The notes beneath the pieces are model-generated. The model was not told the origin of the DNA. It searched no databases and saw nothing but the letters and a program-made list of their open reading frames with translations. Source: Pegoplata infirma (lineage: Eukaryota > Arthropoda > Insecta > Diptera > Anthomyiidae). Taken from it: a DNA stretch of 64,000 nt. The stretch spans positions 128,216,671 to 128,280,670 of the forward strand of contig OY992540.1 of NCBI GenBank assembly GCA_963921195.1, written 5' to 3'. The translations under genes were made by a program, and so were the position numbers. Below, piece after piece: positions 32,913 through 44,690 of the stretch. Within the stretch, counting starts at the first letter, position 1. Each line of letters begins with the position of its first letter.

Positions 32913-33720
32913 CACTCAAAATAATATCTCTGTAAAATACTCTGCAATATAACTGTAATCTCAATTCAACAGATATTTGACAGGATTTTCTGTCAAAATA
33001 CAGATTTAAGGAAAATACTTTGTATTTTGTTGTGACAAAAAAACAAAGTTTCCTCTGTTATATTTCTTTTTACTTTGTAATCTTAATTTTACAGATAATT
33101 AACAGAGTTTTCTGCTAAAATACAGATTTAAGCAAAATTCTTCGTATTTTTTTATAACCAAAAAAATTTTCTGTTTTGATTAGTTTTTGTTTTTGTTACC
33201 AAACATCAAAATTTTATCTGTATATTTTTTTTGTGAGAAAAAGTTGGAAAAGTAGCAAAAAAAGTTATCAAATTTTTTTTTTTAGAAATCTTATAAAAAT
33301 TTTACAAAATAACATGCATTTAACTAAACTCTGTAAATTTACAGAGTTTTTTCTGTATATTTTTTTTTGCATCAAATGCATTTTACAAATATATGTAAAT
33401 TTACATAGTTTTCTTTGCTAAATGGTGGTTTACTTAACCAATATTTTACTAGAAACTCTATAAATTAACAGTTTTTTTTTGTCCAAATCATTTTACAGAG
33501 TTCTGTAGTAAAATTACAGAGTTTTCTCTGTAAAAAAGCTTTCATATTTAACCAATATTTTACTAAAAACTCTGTAAATTAACAGTTTTTTTCTGTCAAA
33601 TTCATTTTATAGAGTTTTTTAGTAAAATTACCAAGAAATGTTGTTAGCTGGACAAGTATGGTGTACTCTGTTAAATTAGCAGAGTTTTTCTGTAATTTAA
33701 CAGAGTTATTATTTGGAGTG
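32913..33720. mobile_element. CACTC-ended MITE in a HINE core (808 bp)
   Basis: The ends are CACTCAAAATAATATCTCTG and, inverted, CACTCCAAATAATAACTCTG. The left flank is TA and the right flank CA, probably a mutated TA copy. The interior repeats CTGTAAATTTACAGAG-like words in both orientations. There is no transposase. Confidence 0.78.
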
Positions 33721-33899
33721 CATAGATGAGGGCCGTTTTACCGAATATTTTGCCATCAAAAAGTCATTCTCGTTAAAATGAAAGATAGAGGGTTTTGAAT
33801 ATAGGCCCTCGATATTTTTTAACAAACAAAAAAATTTGGTATTTTTTTCGGTTTTTTTCTGCTTTTTTCTAAATTTTTCTTACTTTTACAATTTTTTTT

Positions 33900-34535
33900 C
33901 TCAAATTTTTTTTTACACTAACTCTGTCATTTCGTGTGTAACGCATCGAAAGATCGGTCGGGGACCCCATAAAGTATATATATTATTAATCCATGATCGA
34001 TTCTAAGCTTTTCTCGTAATGTCCGTCCATCCGTCTGTATATAACACAATGCAGTTCAAAAAAAAAAAGCTAGACTTCGGAAATTTGGCACTGGTATGTC
34101 TTATGAGCGTCAGCATATCTTATGACAAAATCGATACAGGGAGAAAAAAGTTTTCCTTGAAAAACTGATTAAGGCATTTTTTTACTGTTTTTTGTATTTT
34201 TGTTGAACAAATGAATTATTTTTACATCAAAAGAAAGTCAAAGTACTGCGCTTGGAACCAGGGGATTATATTATGTAATTTTTTTCGGCCTGTCCGTCAT
34301 GTGGGCGTGGATATAAGTAATTAATTTAAACTATTATGAAATTGTTATATTACATGAGTGCACAAATCACAACAAATAAGTTTTTAACCATTTATTGCGG
34401 GGGAAAGGCATCCCCGCCACTTTCGAGAAACCCCCATCCTCCAACAAAAAACACGCCGTTGCAGAATTTAATTATTTAATGGAGGGTTGAAAGATTTCGA
34501 ACAGCCGAATTAAACACTATTACTTGTTCAAATAA
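33900..34535 (-). mobile_element. HINE remnant, minus strand
   Basis: The 5' end ACAAGTAATAGTGTTTAATT and a TTCGGCTGTTCGAAAT hairpin lie at 34530-34485. TATACTTTATGGGGTCCCC and GATCGATTC-type core words with GGACGGATGGACATTACG lie at about 33960-34045. It is diverged. Confidence 0.7.
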
Positions 34536-34643
34536 AGTTTTTTCCAATAATCATTCAAACACTGTTGATGGTACTAATTCCACTCTGTCATGGAATCTAA
34601 AACTTTTTCTTAAAGTGTAGAGAGAATGTAGAGACTTTCTCTA

Positions 34644-36072
34644 CACTCAAAAAAAAAACTTGTAATATGACAAGAAAAACTTGTAACTTTTACTTTTTGC
34701 TACCTCCTGTTTGACAAGAATTCCCAGTAATTTTACAATCTTTTTACCAATAATTTTGTAATTTTACAAGAGTTTCAACAATAAAATTGTAAATTTACAA
34801 CTTTTTTAACGCGATTAAATTTTACAATGAGTTCTCGTGACTATACTAGATTTTTTTGCTACACTCAAAAAAATACGTTAGTAGATTTACTAATTTTTTT
34901 TGCTAATGCTAGTTAGCTAACTTTTAGCAAATTTTTAGTTGAGATTAGCATGTTAGCAAAAAATTCTTGTAAACTTCATTTAGCACATTAGCAATTTTAA
35001 ACAAAATTTGAACTATTTTTTTTTGCTATATTTAAACTTGAGCTAACCAAATTTTTACAAGCTTTTTTGCTAATATTAGCAAAAATAAATTGTAAATTTA
35101 TTTTATTTTCAGAAAACTTAAAATGCCGCTATCTCGGAATTTAAGCCAGATAGAGCAAAATGGAGGGCATTTTTGGTTCTCAGGCTCCCCATAAAATCGC
35201 CGGCCCTCTTCATATCTGTGGACCCTAATGGGTCCTAACTTTGGATCCAAAAAAGTTAGCATTCTCGAAAATTTTAAAATGCTCATATCTCGGGAAATAT
35301 TGCCGACACAACAAAAAGTCAAATCATTTTTGTAGCTCTCAACACGTAGAACAAGATCGCAAAATAACCAAAAGCTCTCCGAGTAATATTTTGAAGTTAT
35401 CGAGTTTTTTTAATTCTCAAAACCCCAGTGGTCCCCTTAAATCACGGATCTCAAAAACTAAGCAAGGTAGAGCGAAACGGACACCAATTTTGGATCAAAA
35501 ACTATGACGATTTTTAAGAAACCCAACTAGGGGTAGGCCCATCGGGGTCTGGACCTATTATGTCCGAACCCAATGGGGTGCTCAATGGGGTCTTCAAAAT
35601 GAACTAAGTTGAAATAAAAAAAATTTCAGTTAACTAATTTTTGGCAAAACATTTTTGCTAACTTTACCAAAAAAAATGTGGGTTTAAAATCAGCAAATTT
35701 TCTTGTAGGCTTACAAGCTTTTTTTGCTAACATTACAGTTTTTTTTGAGTGTACATCCTATTTTACGAAAATTCCTAGTAAACGAACTTTTTTTTTAATT
35801 TTACAAGATTTTTACCAATAAAATTGTAAATTTACACGTTTTTTGGCACAATAAAACTTACAAGGAATTGTCGTAAATTTACTATTTTTTTTTTTTTTAA
35901 ATTACCGTGGAAATTTGTAAAATTACAAAAAAAAAATTGTAAAATTACAAAAAAAAATTTTAATTTCAATTGAAAATTTTTTATTGAAAAACAAGAAAAA
36001 CTGTTAAATATTGGTAAAATGGGATTACGAGACTTTCTCTAGTAATTTGACAATGTTTTTTTTTTGTGTGTA
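34644..36072. mobile_element. CACTC-ended MITE, host of a second CACTC element
   Basis: It starts CACTCAAAAAAAAAACTTGT after TA and ends TTTTTTGTGTG before TA. The interior is rich in TTACAAG / TTGTAAA words and shares GCTACCTCCT-type wording with 60305-60978. It is split at 34862-35751. Confidence 0.72.
34862..35751. mobile_element. CACTC-ended element nested in a relative (890 bp)
   Basis: The ends CACTCAAAAAAATACG and inverse CACTCAAAAAAAACTG are flanked by TA on both sides. The related copy at about 60590 shows the uninterrupted sequence across the site. The middle (35110-35510) has less A+T-rich DNA such as TAATGGGTCCTAACTTTGG, but no conserved ORF. Confidence 0.8.
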
Positions 36073-36354
36073 GTAATAATGTATCAGAATTTGATAATTT
36101 TTTTATAAGAGGCGACTGACAAGAGAAGTCTGCCTGGTGTCACCCTCCAATCTTCATGGAATTTGGATATGTTGTTTAGAACAAGAATTATAAGACACGT
36201 ATTTTGTTTTTAGCGGCCAAAACTCATTTTAAGGGGGTTGGATTTGTACGGGGCAAAAGTTGGCCTTTTCCATTTTTTTTTACGATTTACGCATATTAAA
36301 ACAAAATAAATATAGGCATATTTAGTATCAGATTAAAGGTATTTAAAAGACCTA

Positions 36355-38543
36355 CACTCAAAAAAAAAAAAGTTTGTAAAATGACATAAAATCTCCGTGA
36401 TTTTATAGGTCAGGTTTTGTAAAATATGTACTAGCAAGAATCCCCGTAATGTTACGGGGATAATTTGTAAATTGATTTAACAAAATAAAATGTAAATTTA
36501 CAATTTTTTTTGTAAAATGTTAACTTCGAGGTGAACATTTTTTTTTTTGTAAATTTACAAAAAATTTGGTAAATTTACAAAACAAAATTGTATACTTACA
36601 GAAAAAGGTTGTTATTTTACAAAGAAAAAATATAAAATAAAAAAAAAAAATTGTAGATTCCCGTGTAAAAAAATAATTGGATCAAAACATATCTCTTTTG
36701 ATAAAAACATATATGGATCATATCTAAATGGATATAATCAGATCTACTCCATATATATTCATATCTGCTTCAGATATATTTTGATCCGTAAATTGAGTCT
36801 ATCTGGCATATATGACATATATGATCAGACATTTTCAGATATGTTCATATATGTAAAATTGTCAGATAGACTCAATTTACGGATCAAAACATATCTGAAG
36901 CAGATATGAATATATATGGAGTAGATCTGATTATATCCATTTAGATATGATCCATATATGTTTTTATCAAAAGAGATATGTTTTGATCCAATTACTTTTT
37001 TACACGGGTTAACAAGTTATTTGGTGTAACTACTGTTTTTTCGGAAAAAGTATTGAAAAACACGTATATTTACAATAAAAATTGTAAATTTGCAAAAAAA
37101 AATTTAAATTTACAAAAAAAAATTGTAAACTTACAAAAAAAAGTGGTAAATTTACAATTTTTATTGTATATATACCATTTTTTCTTACTTTTTTGCGGTA
37201 AAAAGAGTAGTTTAACCAGAAAATTTGTAAATTCACAATATTGTTTTTGTATTTTTACCTTAATTTTTGTAAAATTACAACTTTTTTCGTAAGTATACAA
37301 TTTTGTTTTTTAAATTTTCATATTTGTTTTGTAAATTTACAAAAAATTTGGTTTATTTACATATTTGTTTTGTAAATTTAAAGGTTTTTTCCATTGGTGC
37401 ATCTTATTTTTCCTTCTTCGGCAGCTGGAGTAGCACTTCAACAACCTGAAATGATTTTTTTTTTTCACTTGAACACATTTAACAAACTTTTTAATGTATA
37501 ACACTGCACTTTTTTATTTTTTTCGACATTTGGTTTTTCTTAAGTAGAACATATGAGAATTGCGAAGGAGGCTACACAAGAAATTTCTTTCAGGAAAAAT
37601 TAGTCAAAAAATAACATTTTTTTTTTTGAATTTCTAATTATTTTCACAAGTATTTAAAAAAATCGGAAAATTTGTTGTTGGATATTGTAGATTGGATGTT
37701 TAAGTACCTATTAAAATAAGAAAAACTTAATTTTTCGTAATTGGCAGCTTTTTATTGATTTTAGGTGCCAAATTAAAAAAAAATTCCAAAAAAATATGGT
37801 AAAATTACCATAAAAAATGGTAAAAATACAAAAAATAAACTAGAACAATTATATAGTAGAAACACATAGAAATTGTGGTATTTAACTTAACGCAAATTAC
37901 CAAAAAATGGTGTAAAAATTAATTTTTTTTGCCAAAGCTTACAATTAGTTGAAAAATTTTTGTGTCCGGAACTTAAAAAATTTCAAAAAAATTTTTTCAT
38001 GAAATTTTTTATTTATAAAAAATTATTTTTAACTAAAACGCAAAAAAATCTGAACTTAGAAAATTTTTGCGTATCCTATTGTTGAATAATAATTATATTT
38101 TGTAAAACAACATTAATTCTAGTAATAAAATAAGTTTTGTAAAATTACATTGGAATTTTGTATTTTTCAATACATACATTTCAAACTGAAAACCTTGTTA
38201 ACGATCTTAAAAAAAAAAACAAATGTTTGTAATAACACATTTTTTTGATAGAAAGACTAAATAACATCAAGTAAAATTTTGTTGTACAATAACAGTTTTC
38301 TTGTGTAAAAAAACTAAAAACCTTGTAATACTTTTTTAATTTGTAAAATAATTCACTTTTTTGTAAATTTACCTAAAAAATTTGTAAAATAAATTTACCA
38401 TTATATAATAGTAAAATTACAAAGCAAACTGTAGTTTTCGTTTTATTAAATATACAACAATTTTTGTAAAAAGGCAAAAATATTAGTAAAATTTAATTAC
38501 AAGACCTTTTACTTGTAATTTTACAAACTTTTTTTTTTGAGTG
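36355..38543. mobile_element. CACTC-ended element, 2.2 kb, carrying a palindrome insertion
   Basis: It begins CACTCAAAAAAAAAAAAG after TA and ends TTTTTTTTTTGAGTG before TA. Most of the interior is TTTGTAAATTTACAA-type repeated words. It contains the CCCGTG palindrome 36660-37008. Confidence 0.75.
36660..37008. mobile_element. CCCGTG-ended near-perfect palindrome (349 bp)
   Basis: The ends are CCCGTGTAAAAAAATAATTG and inverse CCCGTGTAAAAAAGTAATTG. The arms of about 140 bases (ATCAAAACATATCTCTTTTG, ATCTGCTTCAGATATATTTT) pair almost base for base around a short loop at about 36800-36860. TT lies on both outer sides (36658-36659 and 37009-37010), fitting a 2-bp duplication. Confidence 0.85.
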
Positions 38544-38545
38544 TA

Positions 38546-40230
38546 TCTTGTGTTGATAACAACGTGATCAAACAGACAATATTTTTCGACTAACAAAAAT
38601 GCAGTAAACTTTTGATATTTTAATCAATAAGACTGAAAGTTGTGCATGTTTGGACACGTTCTTTCCAAAACCTTTCGTTTGAGAAAAAAAAAACCGATAA
38701 ATTACCGTTTCTTCCCCTTTTTATTATACGTGTCCCTTTGTTTTCTAATCTACAAAATAAAACCAATTCCATATATATCGTAGGGTGCTACTAGGGAGAC
38801 TAACCTTGTGATACTTTTTCCATAGGAAAAATGTTGAAGAAATTGAGAATTTTTCAATTGGGCAACAGTTTTGGTTTTCATTTTATAGTTAGCATTTCAT
38901 AACGTTTGCCAGCCTTGATATAAATTTTCATCGACTTGTTTTTAATATAAAATTTAATCTTCTATATCCTATTCAAATCTCCTATTAAAATCTCCTTTTC
39001 AAATCTCCTTTTTATTGTGGTAATCGACAAAATTTCCTTTTTCTATTGTTACTCTTAATATAATCGATTCTTACAGAATATTGCATAATTTACATTTTGA
39101 TGAAGTTTTTTGATGTTGGTTTTTTTAGGTATTGTGTCAGTTTATCAATAGATAATAATTAGTTTTGTATTACCACATGAGAATTACTAAAGAATACGAT
39201 AGAAAACCTCAAATGTTATAAATGTATGTAGTCAAGATTTTTAACGCATTTAGACCGACTCTAAATTGGTAAGTTTTTTGTGAGAAATTTATGAGGTTAT
39301 TTAAAGTAACATATTTTAAACTGTTGTATAAATTTAGAAAATCTGAATTGAAAATTGAGGCTATAGCAGTGTTTTTCAAAAGTTATGAATTATTGAATTC
39401 ACAATGTTTTAATAGTCCTAAAAGTATGCTTTAAAAAAATATTTTATAAAATAACTTCAAACGGTTTTGTGTAAAATAATAAAGATGGCTCTAGTGCACG
39501 CTGCATTTTGTTAAAAGCTGTGTTACTGTTTTGCACCTTAAAATATGCTACATATTTATAAGAATAAAGACAGGGTGAGTCGAAAATCTTTAAATCATTG
39601 TTGGGTTTTATATTGTAATTTAAGAGTTTTAAAACACAGCTATTGTTATGCAGGCCACAGTAATGTTAAGTAAAGGGTCTTTATACTTTTTTTTTTTGTA
39701 TATCTTGTATGTTACTGTAATGTGGCATGCATAATCGTTTATATGTAGTTGTAAAAATTTACAAAAGCTTACACACACATATATACCGATATCTTTGGAC
39801 CATACGAATAAAGTAATATGCTGCAATACAAACCACAATGAATTATAAGGCATTCATAGTTTTATGGTCCCACACACACACACACTCTTAAATTTTCAAA
39901 CATTTAAGACACAACTACATAGACTAAAACATTAACTTTTCTTTATTGTATTTGTATTCACATACGGTCATGCTATAAAGTTAAACATGTTACAACATTG
40001 GTTACTTTTTCGTTTTTTGTGATTTTATTTTTTTTTTTTGGTAGAATGGTTGGTTGGCTTTGGTCAAGAGGTCATGTCAGATGTGTGGTTTTTAATATTT
40101 TTTTTATCTTTTTATATTTTTACAATTGCCTCTTTTTTGAAAAAAGATAATCTAAATATAAAAAAAAATATTTTAAAGTTTAAATTTAAATTGGGAAAGA
40201 TTAATAAAATCTGAGAAATTTTTTCTATAG
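38546..40230. other. A+T-rich DNA, no recognised feature
   Basis: A CA-repeat lies near 39869-39887. No convincing gene, TIR or shared repeat was found; this is one of the few stretches that may be old unique sequence. Confidence 0.5.
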
Positions 40231-41039
40231 GAAAAATATGTCGAAAGGACACATTTTTTCAGAATCTGGGAAAATGTCTCAGAATCTGGGTAAAGTCTCA
40301 GAATCTAAGACATTTTCTATATAGAAACAAGAAGAAAAGTAAAATTCGACTTGGCCGAATCTATTAAGCCCCTATACAATGCCCTTTTTAAGGATAGTAA
40401 ATTTTTGAACGTGAAAAAAATTAGCAATTTTGATTAGAAATATTTTATTTTAATTAATTTTTGTAAAAAAAAAGAAAAACTACTAAATTTTTTTTTGAGG
40501 GTAAAATTTTTTTTCGAGTGTAATTTTTTTTTTTTTAGTGTAAAATTATTTCTGAATGACAAAAATACTTTGTTAAGCAATTTTGTGGCCTATCAATGTT
40601 TTTAAAGTTTGTTTTTTCTTTTAAAAAGGCTCGGTTTTTTTAACACCCTGGTGAAAGATGTTCGTATATGGAAACATATACGAGAATATATGGCTACATA
40701 TATGAAGATATATGACCATATATGAACCATATATGGACACATATGTACATTAGAGTGTCCCTTATTTTGGAAATGTTGAGACGGTACCCCCTCATTTTTT
40801 TCCTTTTGACTAAAAAATAACTCAGGAAAAATTTTACGCCCCTACGACCACGCCTTCCCTACGCGACGGGGCCGTAAAGAGCGGGGCCTTAAAAATCATT
40901 TTTCCATACAAAGCAAAAAAAAATTTTTTTGATTTTAAATTTTTTTGTTAAGAATTATAATATTACTTGGTTAGCTTATTCACAACAAAAAATTTGATTT
41001 TGGTGGGATGAGGCTTTCAGTTCTAAAATTTTTTTCGAA

Positions 41040-41385
41040 AAATTTAGAGCTTTTGGGGTCCTACAGTAAAAATTTTTTAAAAAAATATTTTTTTTTAGTT
41101 TTGACAAGCAACCGTTTTAGTTGAATTGTTGCTTTTAATGATATATTTTCATAAAAAAATATTATTCCTATCTGTGACATCTTTATCGTGATCTAAAAAA
41201 GGGTAAAAAATGCATTTTTGATATTTTTCGATACACGATCAAGATGTCACAGATATGAATAATATTTTTTTATGAATATATATCATTAAAAGCAACATTA
41301 CAACTAAAACCGTTGCTTGTCAAAACTAAAAAATAAAAATTTTTAAAAAAATTTTACTGTAGGACCCCAAAAGATCTAAATTTTT
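41040..41385. repeat. Palindrome within the composite foldback
   Basis: CTTTTGGGGTCCTACAGTAA and CAAGCAACCGTTTTAGTTG on the left are matched by inverse copies on the right, centred near 41212. Confidence 0.85.
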
Positions 41386-41920
41386 TATTCTAAATTAAAC
41401 AATTTAGTAATTTGCTTGTATTTTCTTGTGTCAACAGAGCGTATGACGAATATTTATGCAATTAATATTACTCATTCGCAACTTTAAAACAAAGAAATAC
41501 AAGCAAATAACAAAATTGTTATGAAATTTAAAGTTCAAATGCGATTTTCTCGAAAAAAAGGTGAACGTGTTTCTGATTTTTTTTTGTGTGGATGGACAAA
41601 CATCTAAACTTTTAAAAAAATAAATAAAAAAGAAAAAAAAAAGTGGCCGGATTTTTGATAAATTGACTTTTTTAAAAAATGGAAAATTTCAGAACGGGTT
41701 CTGAAAATTTTCCAAAAAAAAAAATTTTAATCGATAGCCCATACAAAACTATATAAGAACGTACATTTTTGACATTGTGGTGCGTTCCGTTTTAATGTGA
41801 TAAATATTTAATCAAGGCAACTCGCCACAAACTTTACCATTTTTCCAATATTTGACCACGCCTCCTAAGCCCAGTTTTCGAAAATTAGAAAAACCAAAAA
41901 CGCAATTTTCTTAGTTACAT

Positions 41921-43156
41921 TTAGTTCGCGGTTTTTGGAAAAAAAATATTTTTTTGTATTTTTTAAAAAATATTTTAAAAATAAAGTAAAATAATGCTTA
42001 CTACGAAATAAGTTCCAAAAAAAAATTATCTCGCCAATTTAGCCCGTGGATGCATTTTTATACCCAGGAAAGTTCGATTTATATATATATAAAAAAAATA
42101 TTTTTTATATCATAATAGCACTCAAATGGTGCATAAGGCCGATTTAAGAACACGAATGATAAAAATAAAAAAATTTCGGGTATTTATAGCAATTCGCAAG
42201 TGCAAAAAATTCGCAAATTACAAAAAAATTAAAAATGGGTATCAACATTTTGATAAAATAAAGCGTTTTAAGAAAATGATAAAAAAACAAAACAAATTGG
42301 AGGCTATTTATAACAATCCGCAAGTCCAAAAAAAAAAATTAAAAAATGGAAAAATGGGTATCAAATTTTTGATAAAATAAAGCGTTTTCAGAAAAAAAAA
42401 ACAAAAAAATATATATTAGAGGATCAATATGGTCCATGGATGCATTTTGAAAATCTGATGTTTTTTTTTTGTTTAATATTTAAACGTTTAAAGATTAAGT
42501 TTTTCGAGGAATAAAAAGGTAAGTGATAAGTTGTTTTGAAACATAATGTGGACAAACATCAATTGTAAATAAACGTTTAAATATCAAACAAAAAAAACAT
42601 CATATTTTCAAAATGCATCCATAGACCATATTGATCATCTAATATATTTTTTTGTTTTTTTTTTTGAAAACGCTTTATTTTACCAAAAATTTGATACCCA
42701 TTTTTCCATTTTTCCATTTTTTAATTTTTTTTGGTACTTGCGAATTTTTTGCACTTGCGGATTGTTATAAATAGCCGCCAACTTGTTTTGTTTTTGTTTA
42801 TCATTTTCTTAAAACGCTTTATTTTACCAAAATTTTGATACCCATTTTTAATTTGTTTGTAATTTGCGAATTTTTTGCACTTGTGGATTGCTATAAATTC
42901 CCGCAATTTTTTCATTTTTATCATTCATGTTCTTAAATCGGCCTTATGCACCATTTTAGTGCTATTATGAAATAAAAAATATTTTTTTTATACATATAAA
43001 TCGAACTGTCCTGGGTACAAAAATGCATCCACGGGCTAAAATTGGCGAGATAAATTTTTTTTGGAACTTGTTTCGTAATAAGCATTATTTTACTTAATTT
43101 TTAAAATATTTTTAAAAAATTAAAAAATATATTTTTTTCCAAAAACCGCGAACTAA
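41921..43156. repeat. Long palindrome (arms ~600 bp) within the composite foldback
   Basis: TTAGTTCGCGGTTTTTGG, GCCCGTGGATGCATTTTTA and GGTGCATAAGGCCGATTTAA reappear inverted on the right. The centre is near 42538. Arms differ by scattered substitutions and indels. Lys-rich frames in the two arms are mirror products. Confidence 0.88.
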
Positions 43157-44690
43157 AACCGCTTGTAGAGGCCTAAAAATACCCTCCTAAAATTTTTTCA
43201 CGATTTTTCCCGTTATCAGCTCGAAAATGCGCGTCGAGTTTTTGCTAGTAGTTAACGAGATTCGCAAATATGCATTTCATCGACCCACCCTAATGTTCAT
43301 ATATGTACATATGTGTCCATCTTCATATATGTAGCCATATATCCTCGTATATGTTTCCATATACGAACATTTTTCACCGGGACGTGAATTTATGATTAAA
43401 CAAATCTGAAATTCACGGTTTTGCTAATAACTTTTGAAATACTGGACCGATTTGAAATACTGGACCGATTGAATACGAACCAGACCAGGGAAACGGCAAA
43501 TATATTTGCCAAGCTTCACCACCCTTAGTATAACTGTCATTCAAAAGTTAGCGTTTTATCTCGTAAAAAAAAACCCTTGCCGAAATTCTCTCTTTGCTCC
43601 TAACTTTTGAACCACTGGACCGATTTTGCTGGATTGCAACACCAACCTGACCAGGTAAATGTCCAACATATGTGCCAAACCTCAGGAGCCTATATAAAGT
43701 CTTTCAAAAGTTAGCGTGTTTTCAACAGACAGACAGACGGACGGACATCACTAAAATCGATCGAGATCATGAATATATATACTTTATGTGATACTAGACC
43801 AATATTTCGAGGTATTACAAACGGAATAACAAACTTATAAATTTTTCAGATTCAGAGACTTTTTCAATATAGAAAAAATGTCTCGGAATCTGAGACTTTT
43901 TTTATATAGAAAAATTGTCTCAGAATCTGATACTTTTTCTGTATAGAAAAAGGGTCTCAGATTCTAAGACATAGAAAAAATGTCTTAGAATCTGGGGCTT
44001 TTTCTATATACAAAAAATGTCTCTGAAACTGAAATTCTCAGATAGAAAAAGTCTCAGATTCTGATACATTTGTTCTATATAGAAAAAGTCTCAGATTTTA
44101 TAGAAAAAATTTTTCAGAATCTGAGATTCTCAGATAAAAAAGTCTCATATTCTCAGATATTTTTTCTACATAGAAAATGTCGCCTATTTTGAGACATTTT
44201 TTTTATATAGAAAAAGTGTCTCAAAATCTCAGAATTTTTCAATATAGAAAAATTATCTCAGAATCTGTGACTTTTTCTATAAGAAAAAATTTCTTACAAT
44301 CTAATTTTTTTTTTTTTTATCTTATTTTTGTTTCAGATGATGAGACAGAATCTGAAACTTTCTCTATATAGAAAAATTGTCTCAGAATCTGAGACTTTTT
44401 CTATATGGAAAAATTGTCTCAGAATCTGAGACTTTTTCTATATAGAAAAATTGTCTCAGAATCTGAGACTTTTTCTATATAGAAAAATTGTCTCAGAATC
44501 TGAGACTTTTTCTATGTAGAAAAATTGTCTTAGAATCTGAGACTTTTTTGATATAGAAAAAATGTTTAAGAATCTAAGACTTTTTCTATATAAGAAAAAT
44601 ATCTCAGATTCTGAAACTTTTTCTATATAGAAAACAAATGTCTCATAATCTGAGACTTTTAAAACACCAAAAACTAAAACTTTAAAAAAT

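Larger units (their letters stand above)
40647..43381. mobile_element. Composite foldback element, 2735 bp, CCCGGTGAAA ends
   Basis: The ends are CCTGGTGAAAGATGTTCGTA and inverse CCCGGTGAAAAATGTTCGTA. The arms continue for about 70 bases (ATATGGAAACATATACGAG). AC is duplicated at 40645-40646 and 43382-43383, and the HINE rejoins as AACACGTGAATTT. Inside are two separate long palindromes, 41040-41385 and 41921-43156. No transposase was recognised. Confidence 0.83.
40326..43841 (+). mobile_element. HINE subfamily A inserted in the 37-bp satellite
   Basis: It starts AACAAGAAGAAAAG and ATTCGACTTGGCCGAATC. The middle resumes at 43384 (GTGAATTT), with a microsatellite at about 43727-43747 and core ATCGATCGAGATCATGAATA. 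The 3' end stops at ACAAACTTATAAA, lacking the terminal hairpin. It is interrupted by 40647-43381. Confidence 0.85.
40235..44690. repeat. 37-bp double-palindrome satellite, split by a HINE
   Basis: The unit is two perfect palindromic words, GTCTCAGAATCTGAGAC and TTTTTCTATATAGAAAAA, joined by short spacers, 37 bases apart in the best block (44379, 44416, 44453). A short left block lies at 40235-40325 and the main block at 43842-44690; HINE 40326-43841 lies between. Units are degraded at the edges. The same satellite recurs at 60155-60304 and 60981-61140. Confidence 0.9.
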
